In this document: in pieces, positions 20,644-30,041 of the stretch
Layout: each line of letters begins with the position of its first letter
Numbering within the stretch: position 1 is the stretch's first letter
Notes under the pieces: generated by a model
What the model saw: only the letters and a program-made list of their open reading frames with translations
Database searches by the model: none
What the model was told of the DNA's origin: nothing
Translations under genes and position numbers: made by a program
Origin: Afipia sp. GAS231
Lineage (GTDB): Bacteria; Pseudomonadota; Alphaproteobacteria; Rhizobiales; Xanthobacteraceae
Length of the DNA stretch: 64,000 bases
NCBI RefSeq assembly: GCF_900103365.1
Contig: NZ_LT629703.1
Coordinates: 2,232,001-2,296,000 of the forward strand
Direction: 5' to 3'

Positions 20644-20734
20644 GGAAAGATTCCTCTGATCTGTTGATTGGTTTTGACGGGATAGCGAGAGGCATCGCGG
20701 GACGAGAATTGCCGTCCCGCGATGCGCCCTGCGA

Positions 20735-22387
20735 TCAGAGTATCTTGACGGCGCTTTCCAGCGTCTTCCACACACCCCAGGCGAGCGGGATGCCGACAAA
20801 GGCCCAGAACATCGCAGCCCTGGCGTCGAGCCCGCCGAATCCGATGCCGTAGGAGCCCGAAGGCCCCGCAGTGGCGCTCGCTGACGCCGCCTGCAATTTG
20901 GCTACCTCGGCCTCGCTCATGTGCCACTTATGGTCGACCGGCTTGATCAGGTAGTTGCAGATCAACCCGGCAATCAGCATCGCACAGAGGATATACATCG
21001 TGGTGTTGTAGAGCTGGTCGCGCGAAACGCCCGCCGCGAGCTGGAACTCGCGGATGTAGTTGACCACGACCGGGCCGATGATGCCGGCCGTCGACCACGC
21101 CGTCAGCAGACGGCCATGGATGGCGCCCACGAACTGGGTGCCGAACATGTCGGCGAGATAGGCCGGCACGGTGGCGAAACCGCCGCCATACATCGACAGG
21201 ATGATACCGAAGCCGAGCACGAACAGCAGCTTCGAGCCCATCGCCGCAAAGGTCGGCGCCAGCGCGTAGAGCGCGATGCCGAGGATGAAGAACGTGTAGT
21301 AGGTGTTCTTGCGGCCGATCTTGTCCGACAGCGACGCCCAGAAAAACCGGCCGCCGATATTGAACAGCGAGAGTAGCCCGGCGAAGCCCGCCGCGATGCC
21401 CGCGATCGTCGCCTTCTGCGTGGCGTCAAGCTGGTTGAAGCCGACATCGGGCAAGCCAATCAGTTTGCCGGCGAAGATCTCCTGCAACATCGGCGAGGCC
21501 ATGCCGATCACACCGATGCCTGCCGAGACGTTCAGACACAGCACCCACCAGATCAGCCAGAACTGCGGCGTCTTGTGCGCGTCGTTGAGGTGAACGTTGT
21601 TCTGCGAGATCATCGCATTGGCTTTTGCCGGAGCGGTCCAGCCCTCGGGACGCCAACCGGCCGGCGGAATCCGATAGCGGAAGGCGCCGATCATCATGAA
21701 CACGAAGTAGATCACGCCCATCGCGACGAAGGTTTCCCAGACACCGACCGAAGTCGGCGACTTGAAGTAATTCATCAGCAGGTTCGCCAGCGGTGCGCCG
21801 ATCATGGCACCGCCGCCAAAACCCATGATCGCCATGCCGGTCGCCATGCCGCGACGGTCGGGAAACCATTTCACCAGCGTCGACACCGGCGAGATGTAGC
21901 CGAGACCGAGGCCGATGCCGCCGATCACGCCGGAGCCGAGCCACAGCAACCAGAGCTGATGTGTGTAGACGCCGATGGCACCGAGGAAGAGACCCCCGCA
22001 CCAGCATAGCGCCGATACGAAGCCCGCCTTACGCGGACCGACGCGCTCCAGCCAGCCGCCCCACACCGCGGCGGCGATGCCGAGCAGCACGAAGAACAGG
22101 GTGTACATCCACCCCATGCTGGCGACCTTCCAGTCGCAAGTGGTGGTGAACAGCTCCTGCACCAGCGACATGTCGGGGCAGGCCTTTGGCGCGGTCAGAC
22201 CGATCGCGCGCGAGAGCGGCAGCCAGAACACGCTGAAGCCGTAGGCCATGCCAATGCACAGATGGATGCAAAGCGCGGCCGGCGGCACCAGCCAGCGGTT
22301 GAAGCCGGCGGTCGCAATCGTCCGCTCCTTGTCGAGAAACCCTGCTCCGGCGCCGGGCACCGTTCCGGCACTGCTGATCGTCGTCAT
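20735..22387 (-). CDS. OFA family MFS transporter (oxalate/formate antiporter)
   Basis: A 550-aa major facilitator with about 12 membrane helices, exchanging oxalate, formate or similar carboxylates. MFS signature segments are present (GGWLERVGPRKAGF between helices 2 and 3; SDKIGRKNTYY between 8 and 9), plus the OFA-type YISPVSTLVKWFPDRRGMATG. An insertion in the first periplasmic loop carries two Cys. The start at 22387 has GGGGGAG 8 nt upstream. Its location next to formate dehydrogenase supports formate/oxalate as substrate. Confidence 0.88.
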   Translation of the reverse strand: MTTISSAGTVPGAGAGFLDKERTIATAGFNRWLVPPAALCIHLCIGMAYGFSVFWLPLSRAIGLTAPKACPDMSLVQELFTTTCDWKVASMGWMYTLFFVLLGIAAAVWGGWLERVGPRKAGFVSALCWCGGLFLGAIGVYTHQLWLLWLGSGVIGGIGLGLGYISPVSTLVKWFPDRRGMATGMAIMGFGGGAMIGAPLANLLMNYFKSPTSVGVWETFVAMGVIYFVFMMIGAFRYRIPPAGWRPEGWTAPAKANAMISQNNVHLNDAHKTPQFWLIWWVLCLNVSAGIGVIGMASPMLQEIFAGKLIGLPDVGFNQLDATQKATIAGIAAGFAGLLSLFNIGGRFFWASLSDKIGRKNTYYTFFILGIALYALAPTFAAMGSKLLFVLGFGIILSMYGGGFATVPAYLADMFGTQFVGAIHGRLLTAWSTAGIIGPVVVNYIREFQLAAGVSRDQLYNTTMYILCAMLIAGLICNYLIKPVDHKWHMSEAEVAKLQAASASATAGPSGSYGIGFGGLDARAAMFWAFVGIPLAWGVWKTLESAVKIL

Positions 22388-22461
22388 CGTTGTCTCCCCC
22401 TGCAGCCCGCCCTTGATGGGGCGCTCCTGCCGTCTACGATCCCGTTGTCCTCGGCGCCGCA

Positions 22462-22490
22462 GCGGAGCAATTCCCACATTGTTGCTCCGC
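22462..22490. promoter_or_regulatory. Inverted repeat upstream of the OFA antiporter gene
   Basis: Perfect 9-bp arms GCGGAGCAA (22462-22470) and TTGCTCCGC (22482-22490) with an 11-nt spacer. It lies 75 nt upstream of the antiporter start, in a 339-nt gene-free gap (22388-22726), a suitable place for an operator. Confidence 0.4.
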
Positions 22491-22607
22491 ACAATTCCAG
22501 GATGCGCCGGGATCGATAAGCGCATTCGAGAACCATAAACCCCAGACACCACCCACTATGCCAATTGCGGTTCGAACTTCGGCGAAATTTGGCCTGTCCC
22601 GGAACGG

Positions 22608-22626
22608 TTTTGTGTCCTGCACAAAA
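22608..22626. promoter_or_regulatory. 19-bp palindrome TTTTGTG-N5-CACAAAA
   Basis: Perfect 7-bp arms TTTTGTG and CACAAAA separated by TCCTG. It lies about 220 nt upstream of the antiporter and 100 nt downstream of the TusA-like stop, and looks like a dimeric-regulator site. The rest of the gap shows no ORF with a ribosome site. Confidence 0.4.
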
Positions 22627-22726
22627 CGCGACTCCACCTCCGTCAGCCCCACGGAGGAATCCAATTGGGACAGAAGCAGGGACCGAAGTCGATAGGAAAA
22701 AGGTAGGTATCACTCAACCGAAGCGC

Positions 22727-22996
22727 TTACCCGATGACAGGCGGCGCATCATTGGATTTCCCTATCGATCCATTCGTCTTTTCGATCAGGAAAACGATGC
22801 GGGTTTCGCCACGCTCGGAGATCTCGACCTTGTCGCCGGTTTCCCGGATCAGGTTGGGAATGTCGATCACCGACAGCGGATCGGTGCAGTAAACTTCGAG
22901 GAAATCGCCCGGCGTGATCGCCTTCAGCGCCTTGCGCGTCTTCAGCGCCGGCAGCGGACACTTCAGGCCGGTGAGATCGAGGGTCGTCTTGGTCAT
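22727..22996 (-). CDS. TusA-family sulfurtransferase
   Basis: An 89-aa TusA/SirA-fold sulfur carrier. The catalytic Cys is C13 in the GLKCPLPALK motif (CPxP). A short C-terminal extension goes beyond the usual ~75-80 residues. In such contexts it may relay sulfur for molybdenum cofactor or formate dehydrogenase maturation; that role is inferred from the neighbours moeA, mobB and fdhD. Confidence 0.85.
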   Translation of the reverse strand: MTKTTLDLTGLKCPLPALKTRKALKAITPGDFLEVYCTDPLSVIDIPNLIRETGDKVEISERGETRIVFLIEKTNGSIGKSNDAPPVIG

Positions 22997-23089
22997 GTCA
23001 CGAACATGGCGAAGCGGGCGCTCACGGTCAAATAGCGCTTTCGAACGAAGTGGCTACCGGTTCGTCAAGAAAACGCATCAAAATGAGTC

Positions 23090-24343
23090 CTACATCAGGC
23101 TGGCGTAGGACAGGAACCCGACCGTCTGGCCGGGCTCGACCTGGGTGACATCTTCGTCGAGTTCGACCAGGCCGTCGGTGTCGACCAGCGAGGACAGCAG
23201 CCCTGCCCCCTCGCGCGGAAACTTGACGGCTTCGAGCGTCCCATCCGCGGCCTTGCGCAGGTTGACGCGGACATATTCGCGGCGGGCGATTTTCTTTTTG
23301 TAGGTAAAGCCGGCGCGGACCGGCATCGGAACCAGTGCCTCAGGCACGGCGCCCGACAGCGCCAGAACGGTCGGCCGCACCACGTGAACGAAAGTAACAA
23401 AACTCGCCACCGGATTGCCGGGCAGGCCGATCAACGGCGTGCCGTCGATGATCCCCATCGCGACCGGGCGTCCCGGCTTGATCGCCATCCGCCACAGCAC
23501 CAGCGTGCCTACGCTTTCGACCGCTGCCTTGACGTGATCCTCCTCGCCGGTCGAAACGCCGCCCGTGGTCAGGATCAGGTCTTGGCGGCCGGCCACCTGC
23601 TGCAAGGCGCGCGCGAGCGAGGCGCGGTCGTCCCTGAGGATACCGAGATCGCTGACCTCGCAACCGAGCCTTGCCAGCATCGCCATCAGCATGAAGCGGT
23701 TGGAATCGAACAATTGCGCGGCGCCGCGCGCTTCACCCGGCGAGACCAGCTCGTTGCCGGTCGAGAACACCGCGACGCGGATGCGCCTGACGACGTCGAG
23801 CTCCGTCAATCCGAACGCCGCGGCGAGTGCGATATCCTGCGGCCGCAGCCTTCGGCCGGCCCTCAACGCGGCGTGACCTGCGGGGATATCCTCGCCGGCG
23901 GGCCGCACATTGGCGCCCGGCTTCAGCCCGGCCGGCAGCACGACCTGGCCGTCTTCGAGGCGGACGTCTTCCTGCATGAACACGGTATCAGCGCCATCGG
24001 GCATCGGCGCGCCGGTGAAGATGCGCATTGCCTGCCCCGGTTTGACCGGCGCGGCCGCCGATCCGCCGGCCTGAACGCGCCCGGTGATCGGGAATGCCTG
24101 CTCGCTGGTTTGCGGCAGGTCGCGACCCGCCACCGCGTACCCGTCGACCGCGGAGTTGGTGAAAGGCGGCAGCGGCAATGGCGCTGCGATGTCGTGCGCG
24201 AGAATCCGGCCGTCAGTCCGCGCGAGCGCAACGGTTTCGACATCCCGCACCGGCGTGACGCGCGCGGCGATCAGGCCGACGGCCTCCTCGACCGACATCA
24301 TCGGGCCGCCGAAGGCAAAGCAATCGTCGGACAACTGCGCCAT
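23090..24343 (-). CDS. moeA: Molybdopterin molybdotransferase MoeA
   Basis: A 417-aa enzyme inserting molybdate into adenylylated molybdopterin. The active-site Asp lies in the SAVDGYAV motif; the nucleotide-binding core shows TTGGVSTGEEDHV and PLIGLPGNPVASFV. The C-terminal beta domain is present (~340-417). It precedes mobB in a presumed mobB-moeA unit (8-nt gap). Confidence 0.95.
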   Translation of the reverse strand: MAQLSDDCFAFGGPMMSVEEAVGLIAARVTPVRDVETVALARTDGRILAHDIAAPLPLPPFTNSAVDGYAVAGRDLPQTSEQAFPITGRVQAGGSAAAPVKPGQAMRIFTGAPMPDGADTVFMQEDVRLEDGQVVLPAGLKPGANVRPAGEDIPAGHAALRAGRRLRPQDIALAAAFGLTELDVVRRIRVAVFSTGNELVSPGEARGAAQLFDSNRFMLMAMLARLGCEVSDLGILRDDRASLARALQQVAGRQDLILTTGGVSTGEEDHVKAAVESVGTLVLWRMAIKPGRPVAMGIIDGTPLIGLPGNPVASFVTFVHVVRPTVLALSGAVPEALVPMPVRAGFTYKKKIARREYVRVNLRKAADGTLEAVKFPREGAGLLSSLVDTDGLVELDEDVTQVEPGQTVGFLSYASLM

Positions 24344-24351
24344 CTGCGGGA

Positions 24352-24879
24352 TCAGCCCTCGGCTTCGCTCTTGGACAGTATATCGTCGACCGGCATCGCC
24401 GACCGCTGCATCATGGCCGCAATGGCCTCGATATCATCGAGATGGGCGGTGGGAAGCGTGGTTTCAACCGCCGTGTCGGTCGCGATCCCGACCACATCAG
24501 GATCGTCGGGAAACAGCAGCGGCTTGGCGTTGGCGGCGCGATAAACCTCGATCTTGTGGTGCGGCTCACGCTTGAAGCCCTCGATCACGACAAGATCGAC
24601 CCGCGACATCTTCGTCAAAAGTTCCGGCAACCTCGGCTCGCCGGCGCCGCGCAGCTCGTGCATCAGCGCCCAGCGCTGGCTGGAGGACACCAGAACCTCG
24701 GTCGCGCCGGACTCGCGGTGCCGCCAGGAATCCTTACCGGGCACGTCGACATCGAAGGCATGATGGGCGTGCTTGATGACGGAAACCCGCAGGCCTTTTT
24801 TGAGCAAAAACGGGATCACCCGCGTCAGCAAGGTGGTCTTGCCGGCGCCGCTCCATCCCGCGAGGCCTATTACTTTCAT
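24352..24879 (-). CDS. mobB: Molybdopterin-guanine dinucleotide biosynthesis protein MobB
   Basis: A 175-aa P-loop GTPase-like adaptor for MobA. Walker A is GWSGAGKTTL (residues ~8-17); KHAHHAFDVDVPGKDSW and VVIEGFKREPHHKIEV are family motifs. The start at 24879 is used because GGAG lies 7 nt upstream; the longer frame from 25014 only reads through the palindromic repeat. Confidence 0.94.
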   Translation of the reverse strand: MKVIGLAGWSGAGKTTLLTRVIPFLLKKGLRVSVIKHAHHAFDVDVPGKDSWRHRESGATEVLVSSSQRWALMHELRGAGEPRLPELLTKMSRVDLVVIEGFKREPHHKIEVYRAANAKPLLFPDDPDVVGIATDTAVETTLPTAHLDDIEAIAAMMQRSAMPVDDILSKSEAEG

Positions 24880-24900
24880 CGCATTCTCCGGCATCCCTCC

Positions 24901-24986
24901 CGTCATTGCGAGGAGCAACGCGACGACGCAATCCATTCTTCCTTTGCTTTGTAAGATGGATTGCTTCGCTTGCGCTCGCAATGACG
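24901..24986. repeat. Palindromic intergenic repeat, CGTCATTGCGAG family, copy 3
   Basis: Ends CGTCATTGCGAG and CTCGCAATGACG are perfect inverted repeats; inner ATCCATTCTT / AAGATGGAT arms also pair. It lies between mobB and fdhD, whose promoters must flank it. Confidence 0.85.
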
Positions 24987-25059
24987 TGACAGGCGTATTC
25001 GCCCGATCTCTCAAATGCTTTATATCGGCTGACAGCCATTGTCATGCTAACCTGCGGAC

Positions 25060-25950
25060 ATGATGAAAATCGACAAGGCCCCCGTTCCCCTGATCGTGCC
25101 CAACCCGGATGATCCGCGGCTGACCGAGCGCGTCACCGGGACCGACCAGACCGGCGCCACGGTCGAAATCCGGGTGCCGGTGGAACGGCCGCTGACGCTG
25201 TATCTGAACGCGCAGGAGATCGTCACCATGATGACGATCGGCGACTATCCGGAATATCTCGCGCTCGGCTATCTCCTGAACCAGAACATGCTGAAATATG
25301 ACGATGTCGTCACCGAGGTCGAATATGACGACGATCTCCAGGTGGTGGTGGTGCGCACCGAACACCACACCAATTTTGAAGCGAAACTGAAAAAACGCAC
25401 GCAAACGTCGGGCTGCGCGCAGGGCACGGCGTTCGGCGATCTGCTCGAAGCCGTCGAAAGCGTAGCGCTGCCGAAGGCCGAGTTGCGCACCTCCTGGCTC
25501 TACCAGATGACGCATGCGATCAACACCATGCCTTCGCTCTATCTGGAGGCCGGTGCGATCCACGGCTGCGTGCTGTGCAAGGAAGGCGAGCCGGTCTGCT
25601 ACACCGAGGACGTCGGCCGCCATAACGCGGTCGACAAGATCGCAGGCTGGATCTACCGCCACGGCGTCGATCCCGCCGACAAGATTCTCTACACCACCGG
25701 GCGGCTCACCTCCGAGATGGTGATCAAGACGGTGCGGATGGGAATTCCCATTCTGGTCTCGCGCTCGGGCTTTACCGCCTGGGGCGTCGAGCTGGCGCGA
25801 CAGGTCGGGCTGACCCTGGTCGGACGCGCCAAGGGCAAGCGCTTTATCGCGCTGTCAGGCCAGGAGCGCATCGTGTTCGACCAGAACCTCGCCTTTGTCG
25901 AAGAGGAATCGGCGCGGCACAAGCGCAAGGGCGAAGACCGTGACGACTGA
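25060..25950 (+). CDS. fdhD: Formate dehydrogenase accessory sulfurtransferase FdhD
   Basis: A 296-aa protein that sulfurates the Mo cofactor of formate dehydrogenase. Family motifs: [28 protein letters not shown], and [15 protein letters not shown] near the C-terminus. The flexible active loop reads [11 protein letters not shown], with one Cys where the E. coli protein has a CxxC pair. A second Cys pair, HGCVLCKEG, lies further on. It is followed by mobA, which overlaps its end. Confidence 0.94.
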   Translation: MMKIDKAPVPLIVPNPDDPRLTERVTGTDQTGATVEIRVPVERPLTLYLNAQEIVTMMTIGDYPEYLALGYLLNQNMLKYDDVVTEVEYDDDLQVVVVRTEHHTNFEAKLKKRTQTSGCAQGTAFGDLLEAVESVALPKAELRTSWLYQMTHAINTMPSLYLEAGAIHGCVLCKEGEPVCYTEDVGRHNAVDKIAGWIYRHGVDPADKILYTTGRLTSEMVIKTVRMGIPILVSRSGFTAWGVELARQVGLTLVGRAKGKRFIALSGQERIVFDQNLAFVEEESARHKRKGEDRDD

Positions 25951-26560
25951 AGTAGTAGGCGTCCTGCTCGCCGGCGGGCTGGCGCGGCGGATGGGCGGCG
26001 GCGATAAGCCAATGCGCACCATCGGCGGCCGCACCATTCTGGAACGCGTGATCGCGCGGCTCGAACCGCAATGCGACGGTCTCATTCTCAACGCCAATGG
26101 CGATCCCAACCGCTTTGCCGCGTTCGGCCTGCCGGTGATCCCGGACGGCGTCGCCGATTTCCCAGGACCGCTCGCCGGCATCCTGGCAGCGCTCGACTGG
26201 GCCGCGGCCAATCGCCCCGACGTGTCGCTGGTGCTGAGCGCCGCCGGCGATTGTCCGTTCCTGCCGCGCGATCTGGTTTCGCGCCTCTATGCCGCGCTGA
26301 TGTCGGAGAATGCCGAACTCGCCGTCGCTGCTTCCGACGGACAGTCGCATCCGGTGATCGGATTGTGGAGCGTGGGTTTACGCGAACAGCTCCGCCACGC
26401 ACTGGTGGTCGAGGATGTCAGAAAGATCGACCGCTGGACCGCGCGCTACCGGCTGGCCACCGTGACATGGCCCGTAACGCCGCTCGATCCGTTCTTCAAC
26501 GCCAACACCATGGACGACATCACTGAGGCAGAACGGCTGGCGACGCTCGACGGCGGCTGA
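25940..26560 (+). CDS. mobA: Molybdenum cofactor guanylyltransferase MobA
   Basis: A 206-aa nucleotidyltransferase adding GMP to Mo-molybdopterin. N-terminal [19 protein letters not shown] is the nucleotide-binding signature; [14 protein letters not shown] holds the metal-binding Asp region. The GTG start at 25940, with AAGGGCG upstream, overlaps the fdhD stop by 11 nt. An ATG 45 nt upstream would give a longer form inside fdhD, which I consider unlikely. Confidence 0.93.
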   Translation: MTTEVVGVLLAGGLARRMGGGDKPMRTIGGRTILERVIARLEPQCDGLILNANGDPNRFAAFGLPVIPDGVADFPGPLAGILAALDWAAANRPDVSLVLSAAGDCPFLPRDLVSRLYAALMSENAELAVAASDGQSHPVIGLWSVGLREQLRHALVVEDVRKIDRWTARYRLATVTWPVTPLDPFFNANTMDDITEAERLATLDGG

Positions 26561-26659
26561 GACGGGTTGTTCGCGCACTTGCAACCGTGAACCCGGTTAC
26601 CGCCTGCGGCGACTACTGAACGCCGTCCGGACTTAACCGACGGACATCGAGAATTCCAG

Positions 26660-26911
26660 ATGGTCGACTTTCTGTGGGGCGCTTTGACCTTCATCCTTCG
26701 GGCGATCAATCTCGTCCTGCGTATCGTGGTAACTATCTCGCGAATGCAGCGGCTTGCCCGGCTGTTCACCGGCAGCGATGCGATCGTCACGGCACCGCCG
26801 GAACCGAAAATCCTGTCGCCCGCAGCGCAACGTGCGCTCGCCGAGGCCGAAGCGCGCCGCAACGGCCGCGCCTCTTTCATCGACAAATGTGTCAGCCCAT
26901 CCTGCAAATAG
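26660..26911 (+). CDS. Small hypothetical membrane-associated protein (83 aa)
   Basis: An 83-aa protein starting with an amphipathic/hydrophobic helix (residues 4-27), then a basic and polar tail ending in CVSPSCK. It runs to within 9 nt of the convergent monooxygenase gene. No family recognised. Confidence 0.5.
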   Translation: MVDFLWGALTFILRAINLVLRIVVTISRMQRLARLFTGSDAIVTAPPEPKILSPAAQRALAEAEARRNGRASFIDKCVSPSCK

Positions 26912-26920
26912 CTTCGCAGC

Positions 26921-28051
26921 TCACGCTGCCAGCGGAACGTTCCAGGCGTCGTAGCCATAGACCCAGTCGCCATTGGTTCTTCCGCTGAGCCATTTATTGG
27001 CGCGCGAGGTCTGCTGGATCAGCTCCGTCCGCTCCTTCCGCGTCGCCTCGAAGCGGCGAAACGCATCCGCAACCTGATCGCGCTCCATCCCGTCGAGGCA
27101 ACGCGACAGCACCGCGGCATCTTCGATCGCCATCGCCGCCCCCTGCGCCATATAGGGCGTCATCGGATGGCAAGCGTCGCCGAGCAGCGTCACGTTGCGG
27201 TCCGACCAGTGCGCCAGCGACTCGCGATCGACGATCGCCCATTTGTGCACATCCGGACAGGCGGCCAGCACCGTCTCGACCTGGCGGTCGAAGCCTTCGA
27301 ACGCCTTGCGCAAATCCCTGACATCGCCCTTCGCCGACCACGACTCGATACGAAACTCCGGCTCCGGCTGGCTGGTGACGAGGTAGATCTCGCTGCGGTC
27401 CGGCTTGACGTAGTAGATGACGATATGGCGGTCCTCGCCCCACCACTTGGTGCAGTCATCGATTTTCTCAGCCCCGAGCAGAGAGGCAGGATAGGTCGTG
27501 CGGTAAGCGATGCGTCCGGTAAAGCTCACCGGTGTGGCGCCGAACAAAATGTCTCTCACCACTGAGTGAATGCCGTCCGCGCCAATCACCGCATCGGCGG
27601 TCGCGGTTGTGCCGTTAGCGAACGTCAGCCGCACGCCGCCGCCGGTCTCATCCAGCCCGGTGAGTTTGTGGTTGAGCTTGACGCATTCGTCGGGCACGGC
27701 GCTCGCCAGCGCTGCATGCAGATCGCCGCGGTGCGCCAGCAGATAGGGCGCGCCATACTTCTGTTCGGCACTCTCGCCAAAAATCATGTCGAACTTGATT
27801 TCGCCGGTGCGCCAGTCGCGGTTGTTCCAGGAACGCGGATAGAACGATTGTCCGCGAAGTCTCTGTTCCAGCCCGAGCCCGCGCAACACCCGCATGGCAT
27901 TGCAGCCGATCTGGATGCCGGCGCCGAGCCGCGCGAATTGCGTCGCCTGTTCGTAGACGGTGACGTCGATGCCCACCCGCCGCAGCGCCGCGGCGGCGGC
28001 AAGGCCGCCCATGCCGGCGCCGACGATCGCTATCGATAAAGGCTTTGGCAT
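26921..28051 (-). CDS. FAD-dependent monooxygenase, 6-hydroxynicotinate 3-monooxygenase (NicC)-like
   Basis: A 376-aa group A flavoprotein monooxygenase. FAD motifs: IVGAGMGGLAAAAALRRVG (GxGxxG) at the N-terminus, GADGIHS in the middle (DG motif) and LLGDACHPMTPYMAQGA (GD motif). The sequence follows NicC of Pseudomonas closely by eye, including KWWGEDRH and the terminal WVYGYDAWNVPLA. Salicylate hydroxylase-like activity remains an alternative. It is the third gene of an operon with two MoeA-type proteins (27-nt gap). Confidence 0.78.
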   Translation of the reverse strand: MPKPLSIAIVGAGMGGLAAAAALRRVGIDVTVYEQATQFARLGAGIQIGCNAMRVLRGLGLEQRLRGQSFYPRSWNNRDWRTGEIKFDMIFGESAEQKYGAPYLLAHRGDLHAALASAVPDECVKLNHKLTGLDETGGGVRLTFANGTTATADAVIGADGIHSVVRDILFGATPVSFTGRIAYRTTYPASLLGAEKIDDCTKWWGEDRHIVIYYVKPDRSEIYLVTSQPEPEFRIESWSAKGDVRDLRKAFEGFDRQVETVLAACPDVHKWAIVDRESLAHWSDRNVTLLGDACHPMTPYMAQGAAMAIEDAAVLSRCLDGMERDQVADAFRRFEATRKERTELIQQTSRANKWLSGRTNGDWVYGYDAWNVPLAA

Positions 28052-28078
28052 CCCATCCCCTGCGCAAATCTATTTCTT

Positions 28079-30028
28079 TCAGGCCGGCCGAAACCCCGCC
28101 TGCTCCAGCGCCGCGCGGCCTTCGTTCGACGCCAGCGCGTCAAGAAAGGCCTGCACAGCCGGCCGCTGCTTGCGCGCCTTCACCAGTGCGAAGTCATAAT
28201 GCTCTTCGGCAAAGGGAATGAAACCCAGGTTTGATGCATGCGCCACCGGCGCAATGGTCATGCCCCAGTCGGCGCGATGCTGCGCTACGGCCGCCGCAAC
28301 CGCATTATGCGAGCGCGGCTGGTTCCAGTATCCGTCCGGCGTCGCGCCGCCCAGCAGTCGGTCGATCAGGATGCGGGTGCCGGCGCCCTGGTTGCGATTG
28401 ACCATGATGCAGGCAAAATCGGCGAGTGCGGCGCGCACCGCCTCCTCGGCGCTCAGACCTTCGAAGCGTCGATCACCTTTTCTGAACACGATGCCCTGCA
28501 TCCGTCGCCAGCCGGATACGAGTTCGAGCCCGTCCGCGAGATACGGCGTGTTGTAGGTCTCTGTCTTTTCGTTGAACAGATGGATCGGCGCGAAATCGCA
28601 TTCGCCTCGCTTGGCTGCCGCGAGGCCACCGAGACTGCCGACTGCGATCGAACGTACGACGAGCCCGGCCCGCGCCAGCGGCGCCGTAACCAGATCGAGC
28701 CCGGTGCAGTGGCTGCCGACGATGACGAGATCCGGCACCCGCACATGCGGCGTGAATAATGTCACCTCGGCCTGCGCGCCTGCCGGCAGCTGCTCGGCCA
28801 GCGCATCGATGCGCAGGAAACCATCGGCCTGCGCAAACGACGTGATCGCGCCGGACCCTTTGCCGGTCGGATAGGCGATCAGCCCGTCCGCGCCTTCGAC
28901 CAGCGACACCATGACGAATTCGGTGCGGCCAAGTTCGGACGAGATCCGCACCGGAATCTTCGCTGTCACCTTTGCATCGGACCGCGGCGGCAGGCCCGCC
29001 ATCCGCCGCAGCACCGGCACGATCATGTCGTGAAAGGTGAACATCGCCGAGGTCGGAAATCCCGGCAGGATGATGACGGGTTTGCCGCCGCACACCGCGA
29101 GGCACAATGGCTTGCCGGGTTTCAACGCGACACCATGCGCGATGATGCCGGGTTGGCCGAGCCGGCCGATGATGCGGTGGGAGACGTCGCCCGCACCTTT
29201 CGAGGTGCCGCCCGAGAGCACCAGCATGTCGCACGTGTCGAGCGCCTGGCGCATCGCGGCTTCGAGCAGCGTTTCGTCATCGGCGATCGCGCCGAGAAAC
29301 TCGGCCTCGCCGCCGTTCTCGATGATCGCGGCGGTGACGATCGCGCCATTGGTGTCGTAGATCGCGGCCGGCCGCAGCAGTTGACCGGGCTGCACCAGTT
29401 CGTCGCCGGTGGAGAGGATGGCGACGCGTGGTCGGCGCGCGACGGCGACCTCCGCGATGCCGCAGGCCGCCAGCATGCCGATCTCGCGCGAGCCGATGAC
29501 GGTGCCGGCGCGCAGCAACGCCTCGCCGCGCGCGATGTCGGAGCCGGCATAGGATACGAACTGCCCGGGCGAGGCCGCACGGCGAATTTCAATCGCGCGG
29601 GGACCAGCCGGCTGGGTGTGCTCGACCATCACGATGGCGTCGGCCCCGCGCGGCACCGGGCCGCCGGTGGCGATGGACGTCGCCGTCCCCGACAGCACCG
29701 GCCGCATCGGTGCAACACCGCAGGCGATCACCTCATCGTTCAGCATCATCCTAACCGGCGACGCCTCGCCGGCCGACGCCAGATCGGCCGAACGCACCGC
29801 AAAGCCGTCGACATTGGAACGATCGAACGGCGGCACGTCGATGGGTGCCACCACGTCTTCGGCGAGCGCGCAGCCGAGCGCTTCCGCAAGCGGCCGGCTC
29901 TCACGTGGCACGTCGCGCGGAAACAGCGCGGCTTCGAACCGCGCCAGCGCATCCTCGCGCGACAGAATGGTCAGGAACTGATCCTGATCGGTATTGTCAG
30001 GCTTTTTCGGCTGCGGCGTCTTGCTCAT
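28079..30028 (-). CDS. MoeA fused to a periplasmic-binding-protein-like domain
   Basis: A 649-aa two-part protein. Residues ~25-425 are MoeA-like: active-site NVDGFAV, LSGGTSKGAGDV, PVIILPGFPTSAMF. Residues ~430-645 are a soluble PBP-like ligand-binding domain (VIVGSHCTGLDLV, NRNQGAGTRILIDRLL, IAPVAHASNLGFIPF), without a signal peptide. Such MoeA-PBP proteins are known in Mo-enzyme genomes, but their role is unclear; ligand-gated cofactor insertion or regulation is plausible. The start at 30028 has AAGGA upstream. Confidence 0.88.
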   Translation of the reverse strand: MSKTPQPKKPDNTDQDQFLTILSREDALARFEAALFPRDVPRESRPLAEALGCALAEDVVAPIDVPPFDRSNVDGFAVRSADLASAGEASPVRMMLNDEVIACGVAPMRPVLSGTATSIATGGPVPRGADAIVMVEHTQPAGPRAIEIRRAASPGQFVSYAGSDIARGEALLRAGTVIGSREIGMLAACGIAEVAVARRPRVAILSTGDELVQPGQLLRPAAIYDTNGAIVTAAIIENGGEAEFLGAIADDETLLEAAMRQALDTCDMLVLSGGTSKGAGDVSHRIIGRLGQPGIIAHGVALKPGKPLCLAVCGGKPVIILPGFPTSAMFTFHDMIVPVLRRMAGLPPRSDAKVTAKIPVRISSELGRTEFVMVSLVEGADGLIAYPTGKGSGAITSFAQADGFLRIDALAEQLPAGAQAEVTLFTPHVRVPDLVIVGSHCTGLDLVTAPLARAGLVVRSIAVGSLGGLAAAKRGECDFAPIHLFNEKTETYNTPYLADGLELVSGWRRMQGIVFRKGDRRFEGLSAEEAVRAALADFACIMVNRNQGAGTRILIDRLLGGATPDGYWNQPRSHNAVAAAVAQHRADWGMTIAPVAHASNLGFIPFAEEHYDFALVKARKQRPAVQAFLDALASNEGRAALEQAGFRPA

Positions 30029-30041
30029 GCGGAAATCCTTA

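Noticed and set aside
25042..25662. 206-aa minus-strand ORF opposite fdhD
   Set aside because: Antisense to fdhD, which has strong family motifs.
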